A DNA stretch of 64,000 nt, from positions 172,855-236,854 of the forward strand of contig NZ_JAKVIR010000005.1 in assembly GCF_022601975.1 (NCBI RefSeq), read 5' to 3'. The position numbers and the translations under genes are program-made. This DNA is from Pontibacter sp. E15-1 (GTDB taxonomy: Bacteria > Bacteroidota > Bacteroidia > Cytophagales > Hymenobacteraceae). The notes beneath the pieces were generated by a model that saw only the letters and a program-made list of their open reading frames with translations, searched no databases and had not been told where the DNA came from. Positions 36,794 through 45,986 of this stretch are shown in pieces; the first letter of the stretch is position 1, and every line of letters starts with the position of its first letter.

Positions 36794-39388
36794 CTATTTG
36801 TTCGTTTTCTCTAACCAAACAGCCTCTATTTCGAGGGTATATGGGGCTTGGGTATCCGCCTGCGCATCCCCCTTGCCTATTGTCATCTCAAACCTCTCGG
36901 CGTTGCCGATGTTAAAGGCCGCCGCCTTGCCCGGTTTAAACCAGAAAGGATGAAAGCCGGGGTATGGGCGTGGCAACAGCATATAGGCCGCGGGCTGCAG
37001 GCTGCTTAACGGAACCTCAATATCCTGGTAAGTATCCGTCAGGGTGACAGGGGCAGCATAGCCAGCGGCATCGTCTGTGATCAGGGCAACTTTTGCCTGC
37101 ACCGGGGCTGCACTTGTCGTGCGCGCCCGGATCACCAGCCTGTCATAGGCTGGCAGGTCGGCAAGGCGGCCAGCCACTTTATCACCGAAATAATACTGGA
37201 AGCCCATCACGCCCTCCTCAGGAAGTTTTTTTGCCACTAGCCGGAGCGCCAATTGGCCAGGCTTCTCCCCGGTCAGGAACTGCCGCTCGTCTTCGCGCCA
37301 CAGGTTGGGGTATACAAAAACGTCCTGGTCGTGGGTGGCGTTGAACAGTTCCAGGTTTCCTTTTTCGGAGGCGACAAAGGTTTGCCAGGTGTCATCGGCT
37401 ACATAGTCCCAGGCCCACGGGCTGCCTTTGTGGTTCCCCGGAAACGTCACGAACTCGCCTCCTGCTGTCTCGGTCACGATCCGGTAACGGAACACGCCCG
37501 GCGTCATGAAATCGGCGGGCAGCTGCGCCTGGTAGGTATAAGGTGTCGCCTGCGTCATCGGAACAGTTTTATACCCTCCTGCCAGGTTGCTTGCCACCAG
37601 GCTCACCTTTGCATCGGCCGCTAGGCCCACGATCTTGGCAGTCAGGGTAAGGGGTTTGCCAGGGGCCGCTTCCGTGTAAGGCGCGTGCGATACGTATACC
37701 TCGCTGGTGCGCGCTTTCGGGGCCACAAACTCACGCAGCTTTATCGCCCCGACACCTGCGCCTGCATTCAGCCATTTGTCTGCGCCGTTCGTCTTTTTTG
37801 TGATCAGGTAGGTTCCCGGCTGTATCTGAAAGGAGCTTCCTTCGGCAGTTGCCTGGTAGGTGTTCCCCTCATTTATACCCTGTACCCGGAAGCCATTGCC
37901 CAGGTCCGGCAGGTTGAGTTGCATCGGGTGCGTGCCCCAGGCAATGCGGGTCACGGTTTTATCAGGAGAGGCTTTGGCAAACGGGTCCCGGACGTGTATG
38001 GCATCGGGCATGACCTCCAATCGCCAGGTGCCGTTGGCTAGTTTGTCGAGGAAGTAGGCACCCGTGCCGGTATAAGTTGCCACCGGCGAGCTTCCTACGC
38101 CGGCAATGTGCTCCAGCCTGCTCATTTTGGCCGGTTTTGTTTTGGTGGAGTTGGAATAGTAGAACTTCTGCGGCGCGTTCATCTCGCTCAGGTCCTGCTT
38201 GTAGCTCAAACGGAACACATCAAAGATAGAGTCCTGGGGGTATGCGCCATATTTTTTGCCGCGTGGCAGGGTATGGAACGCCTCGGAGGCAATCATCATG
38301 CTCACGGCCTTGGAGGGGGTATAGGCCAGGTTCAGGTAATGCGTCTGGTATTCGGTGTTGCCGTAGGCGGTCGCCATGGGGTCGTAGGCAAACTGCGTGG
38401 CCCACTGGAAACCGGCGCCGCGGAAACTGCGCGCCATGGCCGGGTACATCACCGACTGCAGCACATCCCCGGCATCGAACTCATATACCATGCGGGCCTT
38501 GCCAGCGTATGCGGCCGTGGTGTCAAACGGAATATGGTACTGGTCTACGTGGGGCAGGTAATTGCCTTTCAGGGTGCGGTTTGCCACCAGGCCGGTCGGG
38601 TACCACTGGAAGCTCACCCCGTCGATGTTGGACTTCGCCACGGCGTCGGCATAGGTCGGCGACTCGCTGATGTTGTAGAAAAGCGGCTTGGTCCAGCCTG
38701 CGCCGCGAGCTGCCTTTACCATGCGGTTCACGTACTCGGTGGCGCGCGCCTTGGGCCCGCTGTGCTTGGGCTCGTTGTTGATCTCGGCGGCGATGATGTC
38801 GGGGTCGTTCTGGTAGGTAAGTTTGGTATAGGGGTTTACGTGCTTGAAGAACTGCTCCAGGTAACGCTCCTGCGCCACAAAGGCCTTCTCCTCCGTCACG
38901 GCCTGCTGCTTGTTGTAAATGCTCGAGAAGCCCGCCGTTTTGGTATCCGGCTCCGGGTATCCGGCTCCCCAGTAAGCGATGGGTGTCACGAGTATTTTGA
39001 TGTTGCGCTCTTTCAGTTTCGCCACCAGGTAATCGAACAGGCGCAGGTGCTCGTTGTCGAGCAGATTGCCCACGGAGTCCGAGATCTCGGTGTCCCATAC
39101 ATGCACCCGGAAGGCATCGAAGCCCAGGCGGGCGAAGTGGTATACATCCTGGTCTATGGCCTTCTCCAGATCCACGTTCAGGGCTTTGTGCGAGCGGTAG
39201 CCGTAGGCGAAGGGCACGGTATAATTCACGCCGAAGAAGTTCGCCTCTTTGTTATCCTTCTGCCAGCGCATCACGCCCTGCTTGTCTACATATATACCCT
39301 GCTTTTGCTGGCTATAGGCGGTAAACGAAACGAAGCAGAACACGAGTAAAAAGGCCAGCCTGCTGAAAGGTATTTTGGAATAAGCCAT
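36794..39388 (-). CDS. Secreted GH5-like glycoside hydrolase with C-terminal beta domains
   Basis: An 864-residue exported protein with signal peptide (ending AYSQQ). The catalytic barrel spans about 30-420. Glu206 in AEINNEPKHSG matches the clan GH-A acid/base motif (NEP), and Glu303 in RMVYEFDAGD is the likely nucleophile. LGFDAFRVHVWD fits the GH5 strand-3 pattern. The remaining 440 residues form several beta domains, including one with Ig-like character and one ending in a sandwich (PYTLEIEAVWLEKTNK) that could bind carbohydrate. Many homologues are labelled only membrane or secreted protein. Substrate unknown; context suggests a beta-glycan side of the same polymer. A terminator-like hairpin stands directly before its start codon. 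Confidence 0.82.
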   Translation of the reverse strand: MAYSKIPFSRLAFLLVFCFVSFTAYSQQKQGIYVDKQGVMRWQKDNKEANFFGVNYTVPFAYGYRSHKALNVDLEKAIDQDVYHFARLGFDAFRVHVWDTEISDSVGNLLDNEHLRLFDYLVAKLKERNIKILVTPIAYWGAGYPEPDTKTAGFSSIYNKQQAVTEEKAFVAQERYLEQFFKHVNPYTKLTYQNDPDIIAAEINNEPKHSGPKARATEYVNRMVKAARGAGWTKPLFYNISESPTYADAVAKSNIDGVSFQWYPTGLVANRTLKGNYLPHVDQYHIPFDTTAAYAGKARMVYEFDAGDVLQSVMYPAMARSFRGAGFQWATQFAYDPMATAYGNTEYQTHYLNLAYTPSKAVSMMIASEAFHTLPRGKKYGAYPQDSIFDVFRLSYKQDLSEMNAPQKFYYSNSTKTKPAKMSRLEHIAGVGSSPVATYTGTGAYFLDKLANGTWRLEVMPDAIHVRDPFAKASPDKTVTRIAWGTHPMQLNLPDLGNGFRVQGINEGNTYQATAEGSSFQIQPGTYLITKKTNGADKWLNAGAGVGAIKLREFVAPKARTSEVYVSHAPYTEAAPGKPLTLTAKIVGLAADAKVSLVASNLAGGYKTVPMTQATPYTYQAQLPADFMTPGVFRYRIVTETAGGEFVTFPGNHKGSPWAWDYVADDTWQTFVASEKGNLELFNATHDQDVFVYPNLWREDERQFLTGEKPGQLALRLVAKKLPEEGVMGFQYYFGDKVAGRLADLPAYDRLVIRARTTSAAPVQAKVALITDDAAGYAAPVTLTDTYQDIEVPLSSLQPAAYMLLPRPYPGFHPFWFKPGKAAAFNIGNAERFEMTIGKGDAQADTQAPYTLEIEAVWLEKTNK

Positions 39389-39390
39389 AG

Positions 39391-39438
39391 TTTTTTAAAA
39401 AATCCCGCGCCTCATGTACTGCACACAAGGCACGGGAT
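39391..39438 (-). terminator. Terminator or attenuator directly upstream of the GH5-like gene
   Basis: On the minus strand the hairpin ATCCCGTGCC...GGCGCGGGAT (39402-39438) is followed at once by TTTTTTAAAAAA and then, 2 bases later, the ATG at 39388. It would end the upstream GH13 message, yet it also occupies the ribosome-binding region of the next gene. Confidence 0.75.
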
Positions 39439-39512
39439 CCGGTATAAAAGGTTAAAGTTAGTACTGTATAGATTTTGGACTGCCCTGCGGCAACCTGCCA
39501 CAGGACACTCCG

Positions 39513-42341
39513 TTACTGCGCGAGTTTCACCATTTTCCGGACACTCTTCTGACCGCCCTGCTCTACCTGCAGGTAATACAGGCCGTTTGCCAGTTGCTGC
39601 AGGTCCAGCGACTCCAGCAGCGTTTGCTGCGCTTTCATCACCTTCTCAGCACGCAGCACGCGGCCCGTCACGTCCAGCACCTTTAGCTGCACCATGCCAC
39701 GGTAGCTGTTGGTTAGTTCGATGCGGGTGATCGGCTGGATCGGGTTGGGGTATACCATCAACGAGCGGATATCTGCCAGTTCCTCTTCGGCATCCAGCAC
39801 CACGCGCTGCCAGGGCAGCAGGTTGGCTTTCGGGGCTGGCAACTGAACAGAGGTGAACAACCTGAACTCGCCCGGCAGCAGCGCGATGCTTTCGTCGGCC
39901 ACGGTCACGTTCACCTCATCCCCCGTGAAATAGTCGTACCAGGTGCCTGTGGCCGGGAAGTTGGCGACCGGGATCTGTCCCTTCACATCGAAGTTGCCGA
40001 TCATAAACACCGTCATGTCGTTGCCGCGCAGGGTGAGGCGCTTCACCAAACCATCGTAGGCCAGCGTAAAGTCGGCGGTGCTGAAAGCGGGTTGTGTGGT
40101 TTTCAGCTTGATCAGGGCAGCGTACACGTCGTAGAGTTTCTTCCGCTCCAGATCGTTCTGGTATTCCCAATGCAACGGCTTGGCGCCGGTTCGGCCGTTC
40201 TCCTCTATCGACACGTCATACCCCAGCTCGCCAAACTGCCAGAGCAGTTTCGGTCCCGGTACGGTTAGCCCAAAGGCAGCGGCCAGTTTCGCCCTGTTCA
40301 GGGCTGTGGTCAGGTTGCGGGTATCGTAGCCTGCGGAGGAACGCCCGTTTTGCTTCACGTCATACACCAGCCTTTCCTCGTCGTGGCTCTCGATATAGCC
40401 TACCACATGCGGCTTCTGCCAGCCGCGCTGCTTGTAGGAAATCCACTGCGGGTTGGCCTCATCTCCTTTGGCAAGCGAGCGAAAATCGTAGTTCAGGTTG
40501 CCCCAGAACAGCATGCCGTAGTCAGACAGCTCCTTCTCCTCGCGGTTATCGGCAAAGTGCTCCAAAATCACATAGGCGGTTGGGTCCGCCTCCCGGATCT
40601 CGTCATAAATGGTTTTCCAGATGGCCACGCGGCTTGGGTCGTAAGCACTCCACTGGCCCACGTTGTCGCCGGAGTTGTTCTGGGTAAAGCCTTTCGAAAG
40701 GTCGAAGCGGTAGCCGTCGAACTTATACTCCTCGAGCCAGAACTTGGCCACGCGCTCTACAAAAGCCTTGGTGGCCGGGCTCTCGTGGTTAAAGTCGAAG
40801 AACACGCTAAAAGGGTGCGTGGCCTTGGGGTTGAAGAAGGGGCTGTTCGCGGCTGGCCTTCCCTGGCTTTCGTCCCAGTAGAGGCGCACGTACGGAAATT
40901 CGTAGTCGGCCTGGTTCAGCACCATGTCCAGGATCACGGCGATTCCGGCCTGGTGGCAGGCGTCAATAAAGGCTTTCAGGTCTTCGGCGGTGCCATAGGC
41001 TTTGTCCGGAGCAAAATAGAAGATGGGGTTATACCCCCAGGAATCGTTACCCGAAAACTCCATGATCGGCATCAGCTCAATGGCATTGATGTTCAGGCTC
41101 TTCAGGTAAGACAGCGTATCGGCAAGGGTCTTGTAGTTACGTGTCGCCACAAAGTCGCGCACCAGCAGCTCATAGACCACTAGGCTCTCCACCGCAGGGC
41201 GCTCAAAGTTCGTCACCTTCCAGGTATAAGGTTGCTGGTTGGTCTGCAGCACCGACACAATGCCGGAGGCGGCTGTCGGGTATGGCTTCAGGTTGGGGTA
41301 GTTGGCGTTGGTCAGGTACTTGTCGTTGTTGGGGTCGAGGATTTTCTCGGCGTATGGGTCGGCCACGGCGATGGTGCCGTCCACGAAGTACTGGTAGGCG
41401 ATCTCCTTGCCGGCGGGCAAATTTTGCAGCCTGATCCAGTAGCGGTTCCCGTCGGGCGTGCGGTTCAGGAGGTACTCCGGTGATGGTACCCACTTGTTAA
41501 ACTCCCCGATGGCGTACACGAAGTTTTTGTCCGGCGCGTACAGCGACAGCAGCACCTCGGTCGGGCTGATATAGTTGATGCCGTCTTTCATACCGGCGGG
41601 CAGGGCGGCCACAGTCGGTGTCGGCTCTACCAGAACGTAGAGCGTGTCGCGGGAGGTTTCGGTGGCGGTCTTTGCCTCAAACACCAGGGTATGGCGGTTG
41701 CCTGCCACTGCGCCCGCGTTGAGGGTATAACTCAGCGCTTGCTTATCGGTTTCCGTCGCCACCACGGTGTTGTTCAGTTTGAGGGTGAGGATGGCGGATG
41801 CCGATGAAGAGGCCTGCACCGGTATGGACGCGTTGGGCGCCGTGAAAAGGAAGGATTCCGAAGGCTGGGTGAACACTGCTGTCAGCTCGTCGGGGTATAC
41901 CCGCACGAAAAGATCCTCGGTCTGCGCCGTGCCGTTTCCGTTCTTCAGCAGCAGGCCCAGGCGGCGGATGGGGGTACCGGCGGGCACGCCAAAATACTCC
42001 CGTGGCACCAGCGTAATCTGCCAGCGGTTGTTGCCCAGCGAGGTCATTTTCCCTTTTTCGAAAGGCAGGTTGAAGGCGGTCTGCCCAGCGGGCTGGTACT
42101 CAAAGGCCTCACCCGTTTCGGTAGAGCCCGCACCAGACCAAAGGTATACATCGTTTGTTTTTCCCAGCAACCCTTTGGCACGCCCGTCCGTCGATTTCGA
42201 AACATCAAAAGTCAGGGTTACCTCCCTGTCTGCCGTTGGGAAGGCGGGCACCGTGGTAACCACCTGGCCCAGGGCATTCAGGCAGAAACAGGTCAGGAAA
42301 AGCAGCAGCAAACTGGATTTTGTACGCGTAAAAGTATTCAT
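39513..42341 (-). CDS. GH13 alpha-amylase-family enzyme with CBM48-like domain and T9SS sorting tail
   Basis: A 942-residue secreted enzyme. After the signal peptide (ending NALGQ) come two Ig-like domains, then a CBM48/E-set-like region (FVYAIGEFNKWVPSPEYLL). The GH13 barrel starts near residue 385 (VVYELLVRDFV). Catalytic residues, counted from the ATG at 42341, are Asp547 in GYRFDLSKGF, Glu594 in VILEHFAD and Asp654 in ESHDEERL. The last 80 residues are a T9SS C-terminal domain (LMVYPNPIQPITRIEL; LYYLQVEQGGQKSVRKMVKLAQ), so it is exported by type IX secretion. It probably attacks starch-like polymer outside the cell. GTG at 42347 opens the frame, but the ATG two codons later is preferred. 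Confidence 0.94.
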   Translation of the reverse strand: MNTFTRTKSSLLLLFLTCFCLNALGQVVTTVPAFPTADREVTLTFDVSKSTDGRAKGLLGKTNDVYLWSGAGSTETGEAFEYQPAGQTAFNLPFEKGKMTSLGNNRWQITLVPREYFGVPAGTPIRRLGLLLKNGNGTAQTEDLFVRVYPDELTAVFTQPSESFLFTAPNASIPVQASSSASAILTLKLNNTVVATETDKQALSYTLNAGAVAGNRHTLVFEAKTATETSRDTLYVLVEPTPTVAALPAGMKDGINYISPTEVLLSLYAPDKNFVYAIGEFNKWVPSPEYLLNRTPDGNRYWIRLQNLPAGKEIAYQYFVDGTIAVADPYAEKILDPNNDKYLTNANYPNLKPYPTAASGIVSVLQTNQQPYTWKVTNFERPAVESLVVYELLVRDFVATRNYKTLADTLSYLKSLNINAIELMPIMEFSGNDSWGYNPIFYFAPDKAYGTAEDLKAFIDACHQAGIAVILDMVLNQADYEFPYVRLYWDESQGRPAANSPFFNPKATHPFSVFFDFNHESPATKAFVERVAKFWLEEYKFDGYRFDLSKGFTQNNSGDNVGQWSAYDPSRVAIWKTIYDEIREADPTAYVILEHFADNREEKELSDYGMLFWGNLNYDFRSLAKGDEANPQWISYKQRGWQKPHVVGYIESHDEERLVYDVKQNGRSSAGYDTRNLTTALNRAKLAAAFGLTVPGPKLLWQFGELGYDVSIEENGRTGAKPLHWEYQNDLERKKLYDVYAALIKLKTTQPAFSTADFTLAYDGLVKRLTLRGNDMTVFMIGNFDVKGQIPVANFPATGTWYDYFTGDEVNVTVADESIALLPGEFRLFTSVQLPAPKANLLPWQRVVLDAEEELADIRSLMVYPNPIQPITRIELTNSYRGMVQLKVLDVTGRVLRAEKVMKAQQTLLESLDLQQLANGLYYLQVEQGGQKSVRKMVKLAQ

Positions 42342-42733
42342 AAGCACCGTTGTTCTTAAGTTAGCGTTGTCAATTGTAGGGCGGTCCTCATCTGTACAAG
42401 GCCGGGGTCTATATTAGAAGAGACTGCTTCAGCTAAGAATATCCCTTTCTAGGGGTGAAATTTCATAATAAAATTTTGGGTAGCACTATTCACATGAAAG
42501 AAATCAATGGGACTGGCAGCTCGCTTATCGCTTCAAGATGACACTGTTCCATGAGTTTGGGCACTACATAGCAGCTTTATAAATTTAACTATATCAAGTA
42601 TTTACGTAAATCTTTTCCTATATAAAACTTTATACTTCATATACACGCTCTAGATATTATATTAGCACCATAATACAATTATACTCCAGTTCTATACACA
42701 CTAGCTAGTGTTTAAACAACTTAATCATAGGTC
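42342..42733. other. AT-rich divergent promoter region
   Basis: Separates the minus-strand glycosidase cluster from the plus-strand histidine kinase. It is very AT-rich near the kinase and must contain both promoters, but I see no clear TAnnTTTG box on either strand. Confidence 0.4.
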
Positions 42734-45001
42734 ATGGCCCGGCTGCATACGAACCCGACGTTTAATCCTCTCCCAGCGAGGAGCTTTACAACCCAGCTAA
42801 AGCCAGCGTGTGTAGGGGCTCCGCATGCTTCTGCGTTTTACCAAACTCTAATCTCGCATTGCTCCGATTTCATCTCTGTGTTCGACGAGAAGGGCATTTA
42901 TACCTATCTGGGCAATTCCGTAAAGGCACAGTTGGGGTATGAGGTGGAGGAATTGCTGGGAACCGCAGCACTCGCTTGCGTACACCCCGACGACCTTGCG
43001 TATATGACAGAGGCCTTCGCGCTGCTTCGCCAGGTGCCTAACGCACAGCTCAGGCGATTCCGGTTGCAGGAAAAATCTGGGGAGTGGCGCTGGATGCAGG
43101 GCATGCTCACAAACCTGCTTCAGGACCAAAACGTTGAGGGGGTGCTAATGGTGTTACAGGATGTGACAGCGCTGGTAGAGGCGGAAACCAGCAAAGCACA
43201 TTACCAGGCATATTTTGAATCGCTCTTTTTCGGGCATCCGGAAGCCGTATTCGCCCTTGACGGCCTGGGGGCTTTTACAGAAGTGAACAGCCAGGTGGCG
43301 GAGCTAACAGGTTACACGAGGGAAGAGACGCTAGGAGGTCACTATCACCGCTTTGTGCATCCGGACTTTATCCAGCACGCTGACGAGATGTTCCGGCAAG
43401 CGCTTGCTGGCCACGCCCAACACACGGAGCTTTCCATCATCAGCAAGCAGGGGCAACTTAAATTGCTGTTCATCACCCTGGTCCCGGTGTACGCCGAGGG
43501 TAAGGCCGTAGGGATACAGGGGATTGCACAGGACATCACGTTAGCAAAGAAGTCCCAGCAATTGCTGAATGAACAGACAACGCAGCTCAACAATATTGTG
43601 GAAAGCATCCCTGATCCGTTTTTTGTAGTGGATGATGCATGGCGCTTTGAGTACGTGAACACAGCTTTTGCAAGCTTCCTCGGAAAACCCCGCACAGAGA
43701 CTGTTGGTAAAAGTATACTTGCACTCCATCCTAGTATAGAAGATACCTTATTCTTTGAAAAATGCCAGGAGGTTGCAGCGCACAGAACGACTGTTAACTT
43801 CGAAGAGTCTTACCCCTCAAGCAAGTTCGAAACAATCAGGTATAGCATTTTCCCGATAAAAAATGGCATAGCGGTTCATTTCGAGGACTTCACTGCCCAG
43901 AAAGCCATCCTGCAGGAATTGGAGAAACTCTCGCTTGTGGCAAGCAAAACCACAAACGGGGTCGTTATCATGGATGCACAGTGCCGGATAGAGTGGGTAA
44001 ACGACGGCTTTTGCCGCCTCACCGGCTATACCCGCGCCGAGGTCGCGGGGAAAGTGCCCAGCGTGCTGCTGCAGGGCCCCGAGTCGGACCCCGCCGCTTC
44101 CCGCCGCATTCGGGAGAAGTATGAGTCGCAGCAGCCTTTCTCAGAGGAAATCCTGAACTACAGGAAATCCGGGGAGAAATTCTGGTTCGCGATCGATGTC
44201 ACCCCGATTTTTGATGCGCAGGGCCAACTGACGAATTATATCGCCATCGAAACGGACATTACCGAGAAAAAAGATAGCGAGGCGAAGCTGACGAAGCTTG
44301 CCAGCGACCTGCTACGGCAAAACCTAAACCTGCAGCAGTTTGCCTATATGGTGTCGCATAACCTGCGGGCGCCGGTGGCCAACATCATCGGCCTGACCTC
44401 GCTCCTGAAAAAGTTTGACATGCGCACCGCCCCTTACGATAAATCGCTGGAGAAGCTGGAGTATTCCGGGCACCAACTGGACACTGTGATTCGGGACATC
44501 AGCACGATCCTGACCGTTCGGGAGGCCGTGGGCGTGTGCCAGCCGGAACCGGTAAACCTGCTGGCCTTGTGCCGGGAGGTGCTTGCGCCATTCGAGGAGC
44601 AGCTCCAGGAATGCAAAACCGAGCTGAAGCTGGAGGTGGAGAGCCGCTTCGAGGTTTTATCGATCAAAGCTTACCTCTACAGCATCCTGTATAACCTCAT
44701 CTCCAATGCAATCAAGTTCAGAGCAAACGAGCGGCCACTGCTTATCCGTTTGGGCATTGCCTGGGGCATGCACAGCTATGTGCTCACTTTTTCCGACAAT
44801 GGCCTTGGGATGGACCTGCATCAGGCGGAGGACCAGCTCTTTAAACTCTATACCCGCTTCCACCCCGACATACCCGGAAAAGGCATTGGGCTATACCTGG
44901 TGAAAACGCAGGTGGAAGCATTGGGAGGGAAGATTAGCGTAAGCAGTGCCCCGGGCATAGGCACCACCTTCACGATTAGCTTGGGCGAGGAACATGTATA
45001 A
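42734..45001 (+). CDS. Multi-PAS sensor histidine kinase
   Basis: A 755-residue kinase without membrane segments, so a cytoplasmic sensor. Four PAS/PAC domains lie at about 30-150, 160-275, 285-385 and 395-515, each with recognisable cores (ISVFDEKGIYTYLG; VFALDGLGAFTEVN; FFVVDDAWRFEYVN; VVIMDAQCRIEWVN). The H-box is MVSHNLRAPVANIIG with His542, typical of the Bacteroidota light/redox-type kinases. The ATPase domain shows NLISNAIKFRA, FSDNGLGM and GKGIGLYLVK. It overlaps the next gene, a stand-alone receiver, by 8 bases, so the two are a translationally coupled pair. The signal is unknown. Confidence 0.93.
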   Translation: MARLHTNPTFNPLPARSFTTQLKPACVGAPHASAFYQTLISHCSDFISVFDEKGIYTYLGNSVKAQLGYEVEELLGTAALACVHPDDLAYMTEAFALLRQVPNAQLRRFRLQEKSGEWRWMQGMLTNLLQDQNVEGVLMVLQDVTALVEAETSKAHYQAYFESLFFGHPEAVFALDGLGAFTEVNSQVAELTGYTREETLGGHYHRFVHPDFIQHADEMFRQALAGHAQHTELSIISKQGQLKLLFITLVPVYAEGKAVGIQGIAQDITLAKKSQQLLNEQTTQLNNIVESIPDPFFVVDDAWRFEYVNTAFASFLGKPRTETVGKSILALHPSIEDTLFFEKCQEVAAHRTTVNFEESYPSSKFETIRYSIFPIKNGIAVHFEDFTAQKAILQELEKLSLVASKTTNGVVIMDAQCRIEWVNDGFCRLTGYTRAEVAGKVPSVLLQGPESDPAASRRIREKYESQQPFSEEILNYRKSGEKFWFAIDVTPIFDAQGQLTNYIAIETDITEKKDSEAKLTKLASDLLRQNLNLQQFAYMVSHNLRAPVANIIGLTSLLKKFDMRTAPYDKSLEKLEYSGHQLDTVIRDISTILTVREAVGVCQPEPVNLLALCREVLAPFEEQLQECKTELKLEVESRFEVLSIKAYLYSILYNLISNAIKFRANERPLLIRLGIAWGMHSYVLTFSDNGLGMDLHQAEDQLFKLYTRFHPDIPGKGIGLYLVKTQVEALGGKISVSSAPGIGTTFTISLGEEHV

Positions 45002-45392
45002 GAAAGTATTCATCGTGGACGATGACGAAGTGAGCACCTTCCTGACCGAGACGGCACTGGACGCTGAAGGCTTTGCGCAAGCGTATGAGAGCTTCGTTTC
45101 CGGGAAACAGGCTTTGGCCGTTCTGCTGCCGCTGCTGGAAACCCGGGACGACAACGCACTTCCCGACCTGATCCTGCTTGACCTGAACATGCCTGCTCTC
45201 ACTGGCTGGGACTTTCTGCAGGCCCTGCATCCCTATGCCGGGGTGCTGCAGCAACAGTGCCGCATCTACATTTTGTCGTCCTCCGTGGACGAGTCCGAGA
45301 TGGAGCGGGCAAGCCAAAACAACCTCGTGGCCGGTTTTCTGCAGAAGCCCCTCTTGGAAGACACGGTCAGGAAGCTGCTGCACGGCTATTGA
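44994..45392 (+). CDS. Single-domain response regulator
   Basis: A 132-residue CheY-like receiver with no output domain. The acidic pocket is VDDDE, the phosphorylation site is Asp63 in LILLDLNMPALTG, then the Ser of ILSSSVD and the Lys of FLQKPL. The start codon lies inside the end of the kinase gene (8-base overlap), so it is the likely partner of that kinase. Signal output must be through protein contact. Confidence 0.94.
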   Translation: MYKKVFIVDDDEVSTFLTETALDAEGFAQAYESFVSGKQALAVLLPLLETRDDNALPDLILLDLNMPALTGWDFLQALHPYAGVLQQQCRIYILSSSVDESEMERASQNNLVAGFLQKPLLEDTVRKLLHGY

Positions 45393-45470
45393 ACATCCCC
45401 AATCTCCATAAAAATCCGAACGCCCTGCCCTGCGGCGCGTATATGCCTGAAGTTTTAAATACTGAAAACC

Positions 45471-45755
45471 ATGGATGAAGCGATAATTCACGATGAAGAA
45501 GACCTCCGTTTTTATGTGATAATAGACGGGGATGAGGCCGAGCTGACCTATACCTACCCCGAGAGCGGGGTAATGGACTTTGACCACACGTTTGTGCCAG
45601 ACGGAGAGCGCGGAAACGGCTTCGGCGACAAGCTGGTGCAGCAGGGCCTCGATTATGCCCGCTCCAGACAGTACCAGATCATACCCTCCTGCCCTTTTGT
45701 GGCCGGATACATCAAGCGGAATGCCCATTACGAGGATCTGGTGCAGTCAGAATAG
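45471..45755 (+). CDS. Small GNAT-family N-acetyltransferase (YjdJ type)
   Basis: A 94-residue minimal GNAT domain. The core FDHTFVPDGERGNGFGDKLVQQGLDYAR carries the acetyl-CoA pyrophosphate loop (here ERGNGFGDKL, an R-G-x-G-x-G/A variant). IIPSCPFVAGYIKRNAHYEDLV is the typical C-terminus of this subfamily. The target is unknown. It lies 78 bases after the response regulator and could share its transcript, which the hairpin at 45782 would end. Confidence 0.9.
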   Translation: MDEAIIHDEEDLRFYVIIDGDEAELTYTYPESGVMDFDHTFVPDGERGNGFGDKLVQQGLDYARSRQYQIIPSCPFVAGYIKRNAHYEDLVQSE

Positions 45756-45781
45756 CCTGCGTCGCATAACGCATATTCCCT

Positions 45782-45819
45782 GCAGCCGGGCACCTTGGTG
45801 CCCGGCTGCTCTGTTTTTA
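45782..45819 (+). terminator. Strong intrinsic terminator
   Basis: The perfect 13-base arms GCAGCCGGGCACC / GGTGCCCGGCTGC with a 2-base loop are followed by TCTGTTTTT, 26 bases after the GNAT stop. Its presence also shows that the open frame running through it (from 45795) is not the real start of the M1 peptidase. Confidence 0.93.
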
Positions 45820-45890
45820 CCCTTACGCCACACGGTGGGCCGCTTGCAAGAGTTTCACAATGGGGTATGCCGCTGTTTATGGGACAGCCG

Positions 45891-45927
45891 TTTGGCATAG
45901 CCCTTACAAAAACTTACCTTAGCTTTG
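45891..45927 (+). promoter_or_regulatory. Candidate promoter of the M1 peptidase
   Basis: TTTG (45891-45894) and TAGCTTTG (45920-45927) resemble the Bacteroidota -33 and -7 boxes. The spacing of 25 bases is a little long. It lies 60 bases upstream of the ATG and just after the previous terminator. Confidence 0.4.
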
Positions 45928-45986
45928 GCATCCAGCCGACCGAAAGCACATATACCCGCCCCTGCCAAAAAAAGACACGGCGCGCC

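Noticed and set aside
38108..39349. 413-codon plus-strand frame over the GH5-like gene, and a similar one at 34677-35876 over GH2
   Set aside because: Shadows of G+C-rich genes on the other strand; no domain or signal peptide of their own.
45795..45986. N-terminal extension of the M1 peptidase
   Set aside because: The extension runs through a strong terminator and a promoter-like region and precedes a clear signal peptide at 45987.
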